Assembly (NCBI RefSeq): GCF_011683955.1
Contig: NZ_JAAQPI010000015.1
Coordinates: 1 to 64,000, forward strand
Direction of reading: 5' to 3'
Source of the DNA: Pseudomaricurvus alkylphenolicus
Lineage (GTDB): Bacteria > Pseudomonadota > Gammaproteobacteria > Pseudomonadales > Cellvibrionaceae
Length of the DNA stretch: 64,000 bases
Part shown: positions 7,625 to 16,080 of the stretch, one piece after another
Position numbering within the stretch: position 1 is the stretch's first letter
Layout: every line of letters starts with the position of its first letter
Notes under the pieces: model-generated
The model's database searches: none
What the model saw: the letters and a program-made list of their open reading frames with translations, nothing else
What the model was told of the DNA's origin: nothing
Made by a program: the position numbers and the translations under genes

Positions 7625-9484
7625 ATGACTATCTGGGCCCGCACTTCGCTTCTTGCTGCCATCGCACTTTTCGGCCAGTCCGTTTCCGGCTCGGCCGATA
7701 CACAGGCCATTGCCAATGGGCAAGCACAGTTCAACATCTATTGCGCGGCATGTCATAGGGGAGCATCGCCGGAAGCCCCCAGAGTTGAGGCACTGAAATT
7801 GTACCCGCCGGGCCGAATTGTCGCAGCCCTGGAAGACGGCGTGATGAGCACCCAGGGGATTCCGCTAAGCCGCAAAGACAAGCTTGACGTTGCCCTGTTT
7901 CTGACGGGAAAAACGGTCAGCGAAAAAAAGACCGATCTCAGTCAATCCATGTGTTCGGCCAAGGGTGTTGCGACGCCGAAGCACCCAAGCGACATCCTGT
8001 GGAATGGCTGGGGCGGCGATTCAAGAAATCTTCGCCATGCCAGCGACCATCAAGGTATTGCCACAACCAATGTTGCCAATCTGAAGCTGAAATGGGCCTT
8101 TGGATTTCCCAATGCTACCCGCGCTCGGGCACAACCGGTTGTCACACCGGAGATGACGTATGTGGGCAGCCAGGATGGTACTGTTTACGCGCTGGATACT
8201 CAGACCGGCTGTATTCACTGGGCCTTCCGTGCTGAATCCGAGGTTCGTGGCGCCATTCAGATCACTCGCGATGAAACGGGCAAACCCGCCACATTGATTT
8301 TCGGTGACTTTAAGGCCAATGCCTACGCGGTGGATATCGCCAGCGGTTCGCTCCTGTGGAAAGTCAAAGCCCACGCTCACCCGATGGCCAGCATTACCGG
8401 TTCGCTGGCTGTCTATAACAACACAGCCTATGTACCTGTTTCCTCCTCGGAGGTAATTGCTGCGGCCAGACCTGATTACAGCTGCTGCTCGTTCCGGGGA
8501 GCACTGGTCGCTATCGATCGCAACACCGGCGCCATTATCTGGCAGACGAACACCACCGACAAACCCCGTCCCACCAAAAAGAGTTCGGCGGGTGTACAAC
8601 TCTATGGACCTTCCGGTGCGCCCATTTGGTCCAGCCCCACAGTGGACGCAAAGCGTAACCTCATCTACGTGACTACCGGACAGAATTATTCCTCACCGGC
8701 CACCAACACCAGCGATGCCGTGATCGCCTTGGACGCCAATACCGGTGCCATTCGCTGGAGCACACAAGTTACCACCAACGACGCCTGGAACGGTGCCTGT
8801 GTGCGCAAAACCGCCAATTGCCCGGATGAGGACGGACCGGACTTTGATATTGGCACCTCCGCCATGCTGGTAACCTCGAACAAACATGAAGGACGCAGCA
8901 AAGACGTGATCGTGATCGGACAGAAATCCGGCATGGTCTACGCGCTGGATGCCGATGCCAATGGCCGCATTCTTTGGAAGCGGCGCGTCGGTCGCGGTGG
9001 CACCATGGGTGGTGTGCACTGGGGTCTGAGCAGCAACGGTAGCGATGTCTTTGTGGGGGTTTCGGATTTAAAAACCAACAATAGCTATACCGTTGGCCCT
9101 GCACGTCCCGGTATAAACAGCCTGAACCTGCTGACCGGTGCTTTCAATTGGCGACGTATGCTTCCTGATGTTTGCAAAAAAGACATTGCCTTTGTTTGCT
9201 ATTCCGGTGTGTCCGCGGCCGTCAGCAGCAGTGCGGGCGTGGTCTACGCGGGCGGGCTGGACGGCATGCTGAGGGCTTTTGATGCCCACAGCGGAAATAT
9301 TCTTTGGGAAAGTGACACCAACCGATACTTTGCCACCGCAAATGGCATCAGCGCCAAAGGTGGCGCCATAGAATCTGACGGCCCCGTTATCGCGGGTAAC
9401 CAACTTTTCATCACCTCAGGATACGACAAGTGGGGAGAGATCCCCGGCAACGTTCTGTTGGTGTATTCTATTGACGGTCAATAA
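7625..9484 (+). CDS. Periplasmic quinohemoprotein dehydrogenase (cytochrome c plus PQQ beta-propeller; PVA-dehydrogenase-like)
   Basis: A 619-residue exported protein. A signal peptide (cleavage near SGSA-D) is followed by a small cytochrome c domain with heme motif CAACH (C40, C43, H44), then an eight-bladed PQQ-type propeller with repeated YALDTQTG..HW, FDAHSGNILWE and similar blade-closing tryptophan motifs. A vicinal cysteine pair (about C287-C288, in YSCCSFRG) matches the disulfide ring that sits over PQQ in quinoprotein alcohol dehydrogenases. The N-terminal heme plus propeller order is that of polyvinyl-alcohol dehydrogenase. It would oxidise secondary alcohols in the periplasm and pass electrons to the heme. 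I start at the ATG at 7625 because an upstream GTG in frame lies inside the terminator. The VOC gene follows after 16 bp. Confidence 0.85.
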   Translation: MTIWARTSLLAAIALFGQSVSGSADTQAIANGQAQFNIYCAACHRGASPEAPRVEALKLYPPGRIVAALEDGVMSTQGIPLSRKDKLDVALFLTGKTVSEKKTDLSQSMCSAKGVATPKHPSDILWNGWGGDSRNLRHASDHQGIATTNVANLKLKWAFGFPNATRARAQPVVTPEMTYVGSQDGTVYALDTQTGCIHWAFRAESEVRGAIQITRDETGKPATLIFGDFKANAYAVDIASGSLLWKVKAHAHPMASITGSLAVYNNTAYVPVSSSEVIAAARPDYSCCSFRGALVAIDRNTGAIIWQTNTTDKPRPTKKSSAGVQLYGPSGAPIWSSPTVDAKRNLIYVTTGQNYSSPATNTSDAVIALDANTGAIRWSTQVTTNDAWNGACVRKTANCPDEDGPDFDIGTSAMLVTSNKHEGRSKDVIVIGQKSGMVYALDADANGRILWKRRVGRGGTMGGVHWGLSSNGSDVFVGVSDLKTNNSYTVGPARPGINSLNLLTGAFNWRRMLPDVCKKDIAFVCYSGVSAAVSSSAGVVYAGGLDGMLRAFDAHSGNILWESDTNRYFATANGISAKGGAIESDGPVIAGNQLFITSGYDKWGEIPGNVLLVYSIDGQ

Positions 9485-9500
9485 AACACACAGGAGACCC

Positions 9501-10556
9501 ATGTTGAAAAACCTGTATAAAAAAATGATTGCTGCAGCGGCATTGGTTCTGGCAGCCAACAGTGCCACAGCCATTGAAGTCGATGAAAAGGCATCTATTA
9601 AGGATGCCACCACCAGTGTTCAGGGCATTCACCATATTGGCCTGTCGGTGCAACATCTGGATAAAACCCTGGCTTTCTATCTGGAGGCAACCGGATTTGA
9701 ATTGCTCAAGCGCGAAAAGGTATCGGCAAACCGCAGCGCCGATACGTTGTTCGGGGGCAATAATCTGGCATACGAACGCGCAGTGATCAAAGCCCCCAAT
9801 ATGATGTTCGAACTGATCGAGTTTGAGCACAATCAGAATCTCCCGGCACGCAAGATGCCGGTCCAGGGACCGGGCATGACACACACTTGCTTTCAGTCAC
9901 CCGCTGAGGACCCCGGTTTTGATAAATTTGTCAGTGCTGGTCTCGAAGTGCTTTCCAGAGGATCCTCTCCGGTAGATCTGGGCGGCTACGGCGTGACCTA
10001 TGCCTATGGATACGACCCCGAAGGCAATATGATCGAAATGGAACAACTGAATGACCAGCTGCTGAAACAGTCAGGCTATGATATTTCCTGGCGCAATACC
10101 GGGCTCGATATGTGGATGTCTCAGGTTGCACTGGTGACCCACGACATTGAACGTCTGATGTCGTTTTACCAGATGGTTATGGGATTCCAACCCTATCGCA
10201 GGGGTGAATACAAAGACAAACCCAAATTCGACGAAGTGGCTGACGTCGATAACATGCATGTTAAAGCCGGTTGGTTTCGCATGGAGGCCGGCCCCAAGGT
10301 CATGGAGTTCTGGCAATACCTAAACCCCAAAACGCCGGAGTTTACCAGTGAGCGTACCGCCACTTCTTTGGGATATTCCTTCTCGCTGGAGGTCAGTGAC
10401 ATCCAACAGGAATACAAGCGACTTAAGGCCGAAGGGGTTGCGTTCTTCAGTCAGCCGGTACTGTTGGATGGCGTCTGGCAGGTCTATGCCAAAGATCCGG
10501 ACAACAATATATTTGCCCTGCGTCAGCTGACCCAAAATGTCGCTGCACAACCCTAA
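9501..10556 (+). CDS. Exported tandem VOC (glyoxalase/extradiol dioxygenase fold) protein
   Basis: A 351-residue protein with a Sec signal peptide (AAAALVLAANSATA). Two VOC modules follow (about 41-182 and 200-340). The first keeps a possible 2-His-1-Glu metal site: His45 in IHHIGLSV, His128 in GMTHTCF and Glu179 in NMIEME. In the second, the corresponding positions are Gln, Ser and Ala/Leu, so it is probably structural. VOC enzymes are normally cytosolic, so export is unusual. An AGGAG ribosome site precedes the ATG at 9501. The gene lies between a quinohemoprotein dehydrogenase and a VOC lipoprotein, so a periplasmic dioxygenase, isomerase or lyase acting after alcohol oxidation is plausible. 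The reaction is unknown. Confidence 0.8.
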   Translation: MLKNLYKKMIAAAALVLAANSATAIEVDEKASIKDATTSVQGIHHIGLSVQHLDKTLAFYLEATGFELLKREKVSANRSADTLFGGNNLAYERAVIKAPNMMFELIEFEHNQNLPARKMPVQGPGMTHTCFQSPAEDPGFDKFVSAGLEVLSRGSSPVDLGGYGVTYAYGYDPEGNMIEMEQLNDQLLKQSGYDISWRNTGLDMWMSQVALVTHDIERLMSFYQMVMGFQPYRRGEYKDKPKFDEVADVDNMHVKAGWFRMEAGPKVMEFWQYLNPKTPEFTSERTATSLGYSFSLEVSDIQQEYKRLKAEGVAFFSQPVLLDGVWQVYAKDPDNNIFALRQLTQNVAAQP

Positions 10557-10567
10557 GGAAACCCAAT

Positions 10568-11614
10568 ATGCACAATTTGTCCATTGTCATTTTGTCCCTG
10601 ACGCTTTTAGGGGGCTGCACCCAGAACGAGCTGTCGGGACGACCGGACGATGCCGTGGTCAGGGGGGTTAATTTCGTCGGCAAATCAGTGAGCAATCTGG
10701 AGCAGTCAACTGACCTGTATCACAACTCCGTGGATCTGCAATGGGTCCAAGAGGCGGAATTTCGGCAGTCGGCAGTGATCGACGCGCTCAGCGGCCATGA
10801 AGGCACCCGCGCCTCCACCCGCCTGATGAAAAGCGTCAATGCACAATTGCAATTTATGCAGTTTGACAACCCTCCTGCGCAAGCGTTAAGTACCAAGCCG
10901 GTCGGCGTTAACGGACCAGGTATTGCTCACGTATGCTATCAGGTGGCGCAGGCAACCAAAGCTTATGATCGCTTTCTTGAGGGCGGTGCAACGCCCATCG
11001 GCGATCGGGATATGGTGCAGCTGAATAAACGCAATCCGGTGTACTATGCCTACGCGCACGATCACGATAATGCCGTTGTCGAGATTGAGCATGTGGACAT
11101 TGACGCACTTAATCTGCCGACGCCACCCAAGAACCAATACCGTATTCGTCACGTTTCCCTGGCTACGCCGGATATCGACCGGGCTGTGGATTTTTATTCG
11201 GTACTTTTACAAGAGGAAGTACCCCGTCGCGCAGGCGAACTCTTGAAGCTGTCCGGAGACAAACTCGACAAGATTTCCGGTTTGCCGAGTTCGAAAATTG
11301 AAATGGCCTGGTTCCAGGTGCGCAATCTGGAACTGGAAATTATTCAATACCACAGTCACCCGGTGGAGACACCTGTGTCGCCGCGGCCGCTGGAAGCCCT
11401 GGGTTACAACATGATTGTCTTTGACGTCGCTGACCTGAGTGCGGCCCGTGAACGTTTACTAAAGGCCGGCGGAAAACTGGTACTGGAAACCCAACCTATG
11501 GACGGTGGTGAAATTCTGTTTGGTCGCGATCCGGACGGCAATTTGCTGGGCTTCCAGAAAATTTCGGATGACGCCCCCTTCTCCTCTCAGAACTTTCTTG
11601 ACAACGGTACCTAA
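10568..11614 (+). CDS. Tandem VOC lipoprotein
   Basis: A 348-residue protein with a lipoprotein signal; the lipobox LLGGC puts the modified cysteine at residue 17. Two VOC-like modules follow (about 32-180 and 190-335). The presumptive metal ligands are split. Module 1 keeps His121 (GIAHVCYQ) and a Glu in VVEIEHV but has Phe in place of the first His. Module 2 keeps the first His (IRHVSLAT) but not the Glu. The protein may therefore be a non-catalytic partner, or form a mixed site. It begins 11 bp after the preceding VOC gene and ends 6 bp before the membrane PQQ dehydrogenase. It probably arose by duplication from its neighbour, although the sequences are now far apart. Confidence 0.75.
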   Translation: MHNLSIVILSLTLLGGCTQNELSGRPDDAVVRGVNFVGKSVSNLEQSTDLYHNSVDLQWVQEAEFRQSAVIDALSGHEGTRASTRLMKSVNAQLQFMQFDNPPAQALSTKPVGVNGPGIAHVCYQVAQATKAYDRFLEGGATPIGDRDMVQLNKRNPVYYAYAHDHDNAVVEIEHVDIDALNLPTPPKNQYRIRHVSLATPDIDRAVDFYSVLLQEEVPRRAGELLKLSGDKLDKISGLPSSKIEMAWFQVRNLELEIIQYHSHPVETPVSPRPLEALGYNMIVFDVADLSAARERLLKAGGKLVLETQPMDGGEILFGRDPDGNLLGFQKISDDAPFSSQNFLDNGT

Positions 11615-11620
11615 GACGTA

Positions 11621-14059
11621 ATGGCCGCACCAATCGCCCACTGGATCTTTCTTTCACTGCTCGCTTTTATTGGACTTTACCTGACGCTGCTGGGCGGATA
11701 TCTGGTCTATATCGGTGGCAGCTTCTACTATGTGACCGCCGGTATTGCCGTGCTGGCCACAGCGCGGATGGTCAAAGGTCGCGACCCGCGCGCGCTGCCG
11801 ATGTATGGCTCGCTGCTGGGCGTTACCCTGGTATGGTCTCTATACGAAGCGGACGGCTATGTATTAACGCTACTGCCTCGGTTAGGTACTTGGATGGGAT
11901 TGGGGCTGTGGTTTTTCACACCCTGGTATCGTCAATCCCTAAGAGTCGGTGCGCCCTCGCCTCGGTTGCGCGCTTTGCCCTGGATCGGCGCGCCATTATT
12001 GGCATGCGCTTTAGTCTTGCTTACAGCCGGCCACGCCTACGAGAAAAACAGTTCGGGCACTCAGCGCGCTTTACCGGAGCGCATGCCAATTACCGACTGG
12101 CGCCAGTACGGCAATACGGACGGCGGAACCCGTTTTGCTGAAATTGAACAGATTAACACCCAAACTGTAGGTCAGCTGAAGGAAGTCTGGCGCTACCGCA
12201 CCGGTGTTTCCGACGATTTTAAAATGACGCCCCTGCAGGTAAACGGGCTGTTGTACCTGTGCGCTTCCGGCAATGTGATGATGGCCGTCGACAGCGAATC
12301 CGGCAAAGAGGTCTGGCGCCATGATCCGCAAGTAGTCCACCCCGCCAAACATCAATACGCCAAAACCTGCCGCGGTCTCAGCTACTATGAAGCCCCTGCA
12401 GGTTACAGTGGTCAATGCCCGAAACGCATCGTGACCGCAACGGTGGATGCACGGCTGATTGCCGTGGACGCGATGACTGGTGAACGTTGCACGCAGTTTG
12501 GCCTTGAGGGCTCGGTGGATCTGCGCAAGGGACTGAGCAAACATTATCCCGATCAATACTATGTAACCTCACCACCACTGGTAGCCGATGATGTTCTGGT
12601 GGTGGGCGGACTGGTTTTGGATTCCCAGGATCTGGGGTTGCCTTCCGGTGTGGTGCGCGCGTTCGACGCCTTGACCGGTACATTCGCCTGGGCCTGGGAC
12701 TTGGGCAACCCTGGATACTATGGCGAACCGAAACCGGGCGAAACCTACACGCCGGGCACACCCAATGTCTGGTCGATCATGAGTTACGACGCCGAGTTGG
12801 ATTTGATTTTCGCGCCCACCGGTAACGCATCACCGGATTACTACGGTGGTGAACGTCGGCCCTACGACGACGAGTGGTCCTCGGCGGTGGTAGCGCTGGA
12901 CGCGGGAAGCGGTGAACCGCGCTGGAAATATCAAACCGTCCATCACGATATTTGGGACTATGATTTACCTGCACAACCGGTCCTGGTCGATGTAGATCGT
13001 GAAGGCGAGCGCATCCCCGCCGTTGCAGTGCCAACCAAGATGGGTGATATCTTTCTGCTCGACCGGCGCGACGGTACTCAAGTCTTCCCCATGCAAGAAC
13101 GCGCCGCTCCCCAGGCACCGGAGTACGGCGAATACCTCTCGCCCACACAACCGGTGTCCGCATTGCCGAACTTTCACCCCTATCTGCACGAAAAAGACAT
13201 GTGGGGATTAACACCGCTGGATCAGTTGGCCTGCCGCATTGAATACCGGTTGCTGCGCTATGAGGGTATGTACACACCACCCACCGCGGGCGGAACCCTG
13301 ATAGCACCGGGCAATTTTGGTGGCTTTAACTGGGGCAGTGTGTCGGTGGATGCAGACAACGGACTGTTAGTCGCGGCCCCGATGTTGCTGGCCCATCGAC
13401 TGATTCTGTTCACTCCCGAGCAGGTAGCCAAGGCCGGGCCTATAGCCGGCTATTTGTTGGGCAAAAACCATCCCGCGGTAAGAATGGATCCTGATGCGCC
13501 CATACCGGAGGCCCGCGAACCGAATGCCGATGATCCCTACGATCATGCGCGCATCCGTTACTATGGTATGCCGCAGCCGTTTATGGCCCGCTTGCCCACC
13601 GGAGTTCCCTGCTTTGAGCCACCCTGGTCCCGAATTGCGGTCATCGATCTGAACACCAGAGAATTGCTTTGGAGCCGCCCCTTGGGCAGCATGAAGGATT
13701 CCGGTCCTTTCGGGTTGAGATCCGGCTTGCCGTTTGATGTGGGAGTGGCTGTGCGTGCAGGTACCTTGACAACACGGGGTGGGTTGACGTTCGTCAGTTC
13801 GACCATGGACCGCACCGTGCGCGCTTTTGATCTGCGCACCGGGGAAATTAAATGGTCTCAGGAACTGCCGGGCAGCAGTCAATCCACACCCATGACCTAT
13901 CTGTCGGAACAGTCCGGCAAGCAGTTTTTGATTGTGACCATACCCAATCCCAGCTGGCGTTATCCGCGCGATCCCAAAACAGGGACCTACACGGACTCAG
14001 CCAGTATTCGTGATGGCAAAGGCGGTTACGTGATTGCCTATGCCATTCCCGAGCGTTAA
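11621..14059 (+). CDS. Membrane-bound PQQ-dependent dehydrogenase (glucose/quinate/shikimate family)
   Basis: An 812-residue protein. Four or five hydrophobic segments in residues ~1-135 form the membrane and ubiquinone-binding anchor. A periplasmic PQQ eight-bladed propeller follows, beginning with DWRQYGNTDGGTRFAEIEQI (about residues 150-169) and including NVWSIMSYD, HHDIWDYDLPAQP and the C-terminal GGLTFVSSTMDRTVRAFD. This is the architecture and length of mGDH and quinate/shikimate dehydrogenases. It would oxidise a polyol, sugar or alicyclic alcohol at the outer face of the inner membrane and reduce ubiquinone. It is last in the block with the TonB receptor, quinohemoprotein and VOC genes, which argues for a substrate shared with them rather than glucose. 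The start codon is the ATG at 11621, 6 bp after the VOC gene. Confidence 0.9.
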   Translation: MAAPIAHWIFLSLLAFIGLYLTLLGGYLVYIGGSFYYVTAGIAVLATARMVKGRDPRALPMYGSLLGVTLVWSLYEADGYVLTLLPRLGTWMGLGLWFFTPWYRQSLRVGAPSPRLRALPWIGAPLLACALVLLTAGHAYEKNSSGTQRALPERMPITDWRQYGNTDGGTRFAEIEQINTQTVGQLKEVWRYRTGVSDDFKMTPLQVNGLLYLCASGNVMMAVDSESGKEVWRHDPQVVHPAKHQYAKTCRGLSYYEAPAGYSGQCPKRIVTATVDARLIAVDAMTGERCTQFGLEGSVDLRKGLSKHYPDQYYVTSPPLVADDVLVVGGLVLDSQDLGLPSGVVRAFDALTGTFAWAWDLGNPGYYGEPKPGETYTPGTPNVWSIMSYDAELDLIFAPTGNASPDYYGGERRPYDDEWSSAVVALDAGSGEPRWKYQTVHHDIWDYDLPAQPVLVDVDREGERIPAVAVPTKMGDIFLLDRRDGTQVFPMQERAAPQAPEYGEYLSPTQPVSALPNFHPYLHEKDMWGLTPLDQLACRIEYRLLRYEGMYTPPTAGGTLIAPGNFGGFNWGSVSVDADNGLLVAAPMLLAHRLILFTPEQVAKAGPIAGYLLGKNHPAVRMDPDAPIPEAREPNADDPYDHARIRYYGMPQPFMARLPTGVPCFEPPWSRIAVIDLNTRELLWSRPLGSMKDSGPFGLRSGLPFDVGVAVRAGTLTTRGGLTFVSSTMDRTVRAFDLRTGEIKWSQELPGSSQSTPMTYLSEQSGKQFLIVTIPNPSWRYPRDPKTGTYTDSASIRDGKGGYVIAYAIPER

Positions 14060-14063
14060 AGAA

Positions 14064-14078
14064 AGGGCGTTAAGCCCT
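14064..14078 (-). terminator. Short convergent terminator-like hairpin
   Basis: AGGGC/GCCCT with a 5-nt loop lies between the two convergent genes. Read on the minus strand it is followed by TTTCTTT, so it could end transcription of the BenE-type gene, whose stop codon sits in the loop. The stem is only 5 bp, so this is weak. Confidence 0.45.
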
Positions 14079-15269
14079 GGAGGAGTCTCGGGCTACCTCG
14101 GACTCGTTGGATTTTCTTTTATCTGAAAGCAGGTAGTAAGCCGCCAGTCCCACCAGAATTCCCCAGAAGGCACTTCCAATACCCACCAGGGAAATTCCGG
14201 AGGCAGTGATTAAGAAAGTGAGTAATGAAGCCTCGCGGCTGTGCTCATCCGCGAGCGCACCCGCCAGACTATTGCCAATGGTACCCAGTAACGCCAAGCC
14301 CGCAATCGCCATCACCAATGCTTCCGGAAACGCCGCAAACAGACCCGCCACCGTCGCACCGAACACTCCGGCCAGTAGATAAAAACAACCGGCAGACACA
14401 CTGGCCCAATAGCGTTTATCGGGATCAGGCCCTGCATCCTTGCCCATGCAAATGGCAGCGGTAATGGCCGCCAGGTTGTAGGCAAAACCTCCGAACGGAG
14501 CCAACAGCAAACCGGTAATACCTGTAGTACTGATCAAGGGTGAGGCCGGCACCTTGTAACCGTTGGCACGCAGCACGGCAATACCCGGAAGGTTTTGCGA
14601 CGCCATGGTGACAATAAATAAGGGAATACCCACCCCGATCAGACTTTGCAGAGTAAACTCCGGAGTCACCCAAACCGGAGAGGACCATTGCACTTCGAAA
14701 TTTTCGAATCGTAGCTGCCCCTGCAGACCCGCAACCACAAATCCCACCAACAGCGCCAAAGGAATCACGTAGCGGGGCAACAAACGCCTCGCCCCCAGGT
14801 AGGTCATTAACATCAGCAATACCAACGTTAAGTGGGTACCGGCAACGTTAAAAAGATTGAGCCCAAACTGAAACAGCACGCCCGCCAACATCGCCGCCGC
14901 CAGAGGCGCAGGTACATAGCGCATGATTTTATCGAAGCCGCCGCTGAACCCCACCAATGTAATCAGCAAAGAGCTGAACAGAAATACGCCCACCGCCTCG
15001 GCCAAGGTGATACCGGACAGCCCCGTCACCAACAGCGCCGCACCCGGTGTGGACCAGGCCGTCAGCACCGGCATGCGGTAATAGAGCGATAGACCTATGG
15101 TACTGAGCCCCATACCCATACCGATGGCCCACAGCCAGGAGCTGATCTCAGCCGCTGTCGCCCCGGCAGCCGTTGCCGCCTGAAACACAATCGCGGCGGA
15201 GCTGGTGTAGCCCACCAGTACCGCAATAAAACCCGCCGACACATGGGAAAGGCTGAGAGAGAATTTCAT
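14070..15269 (-). CDS. BenE family (benzoate/H+ symporter-like) transporter
   Basis: A 399-residue integral membrane protein with about 11-12 hydrophobic segments. The N-terminal region (VSAGFIAVLVGYTSSAAIVFQAA), the TAWSTPGAAL stretch and FGGFAYNLAAITAAICMG are typical of the BenE/YdcO family, which belongs to the nucleobase-transporter-like fold. I take the ATG at 15269, which has a GGAGA ribosome site six bases upstream; a longer frame would run through the operator. It is divergent from an XRE-cupin regulator, an arrangement common for ydcO-type genes. Substrate is unproved; benzoate or another aromatic or organic acid is possible. Confidence 0.88.
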   Translation of the reverse strand: MKFSLSLSHVSAGFIAVLVGYTSSAAIVFQAATAAGATAAEISSWLWAIGMGMGLSTIGLSLYYRMPVLTAWSTPGAALLVTGLSGITLAEAVGVFLFSSLLITLVGFSGGFDKIMRYVPAPLAAAMLAGVLFQFGLNLFNVAGTHLTLVLLMLMTYLGARRLLPRYVIPLALLVGFVVAGLQGQLRFENFEVQWSSPVWVTPEFTLQSLIGVGIPLFIVTMASQNLPGIAVLRANGYKVPASPLISTTGITGLLLAPFGGFAYNLAAITAAICMGKDAGPDPDKRYWASVSAGCFYLLAGVFGATVAGLFAAFPEALVMAIAGLALLGTIGNSLAGALADEHSREASLLTFLITASGISLVGIGSAFWGILVGLAAYYLLSDKRKSNESEVARDSSRA

Positions 15270-15304
15270 ATCGATCTCCGATACCGGTCTCCTGAAAAGC
15301 TTTC

Positions 15305-15320
15305 GTGCGCTATAGCGCAC
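15305..15320. promoter_or_regulatory. Palindromic operator 1 for the XRE-cupin regulator
   Basis: GTGCGCTATAGCGCAC is a perfect 16-bp palindrome in the 119-bp divergent region between the BenE-type gene and the XRE-cupin gene. A second, slightly degenerate copy lies 38 bp away. Two sites in a divergent control region next to an HTH gene make autoregulation and transporter control the simplest reading. Confidence 0.7.
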
Positions 15321-15342
15321 ACTATGGACAAGCCTAGCACTC

Positions 15343-15358
15343 GTGCGCTATAACGTAC
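15343..15358. promoter_or_regulatory. Operator 2 (degenerate copy)
   Basis: GTGCGCTATAACGTAC matches operator 1 in its first ten bases and at 14 of 16 overall; both copies are preceded by TC. It lies 31 bp before the regulator start codon, so a protein bound here could block its promoter. Confidence 0.65.
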
Positions 15359-15388
15359 AAGCCCTTTTCGGACAGGAATCTGCAGCAG

Positions 15389-15952
15389 ATGCAAGACCCC
15401 CAGCAATACCTCGCCCAGGTATTAAGGCAATTACGACAACAACAGGGCTGGAGCCTGGATCGGGCCGCCAGGGAAACCGGCGTCAGTAAAGCCATGCTGG
15501 GGCAGATCGAGCGGGGCGAGTCCAGCCCCACCATGGCCACCCTGTGGAAGATCGCCGGCGGTTTTCAGCGTTCGATTTCAGTGTTTATCGAACCCACCCC
15601 GGTAGAAAACCGAGGCACCATCCTGCGTTCCAGCGATGAGCTGCGTCAGCAACCTGCCGATGACGAAATGCTGGTGGCCACCCTCTTCCCTTTCGATAAA
15701 CGCTTTGGCTTTGAGATGTTTGAGCTGACCCTGCCGCCGGGTTATGAGCGCCTGTCGGCCGCCCACGAACCCGGCACCACGGAACATCTGGTAGTACTGA
15801 CCGGCGCGATGGAAGTGCTTGAAAACGGTGAGTGGTTAGCGCTGAAAAAAGGCGATGCATTGAGGTTCGCTGCCGATCGGGATCACGGTTATCGCAATCA
15901 GTCCGCCGAGGACGTGGTGTTTCACAATCTGATCAGTTACTCCGCCCGATAA
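15389..15952 (+). CDS. XRE-family regulator with C-terminal cupin domain
   Basis: A 187-residue protein. The N-terminal helix-turn-helix (about 8-62) is the XRE/SinR type, with GWSLDRAARETGVSKAML and QIERGESSPTMATLWKIA. The C-terminal half (about 110-180) is a small cupin barrel with HEPGTTEHLVVLTGAMEV and a later GDALRFAADRDHGYRN, which would bind a small ligand or metal. This combination is typical of local regulators beside transporters of the YdcO/BenE type. Two palindromes between the divergent genes are its likely targets. The start is the ATG at 15389, with AGGA 11 bases upstream. Confidence 0.9.
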   Translation: MQDPQQYLAQVLRQLRQQQGWSLDRAARETGVSKAMLGQIERGESSPTMATLWKIAGGFQRSISVFIEPTPVENRGTILRSSDELRQQPADDEMLVATLFPFDKRFGFEMFELTLPPGYERLSAAHEPGTTEHLVVLTGAMEVLENGEWLALKKGDALRFAADRDHGYRNQSAEDVVFHNLISYSAR

Positions 15953-16080
15953 TGGGGCTTGCTGATGCGTCGGATATTGGACAAAAATACTGCAATCCGC
16001 ACCCGTAGTGGACGAAATCACAGGCTATACTCGATTAACTGACAATTCGATGGCCCCGTCAATGACGGCAAAAGGTTCTT

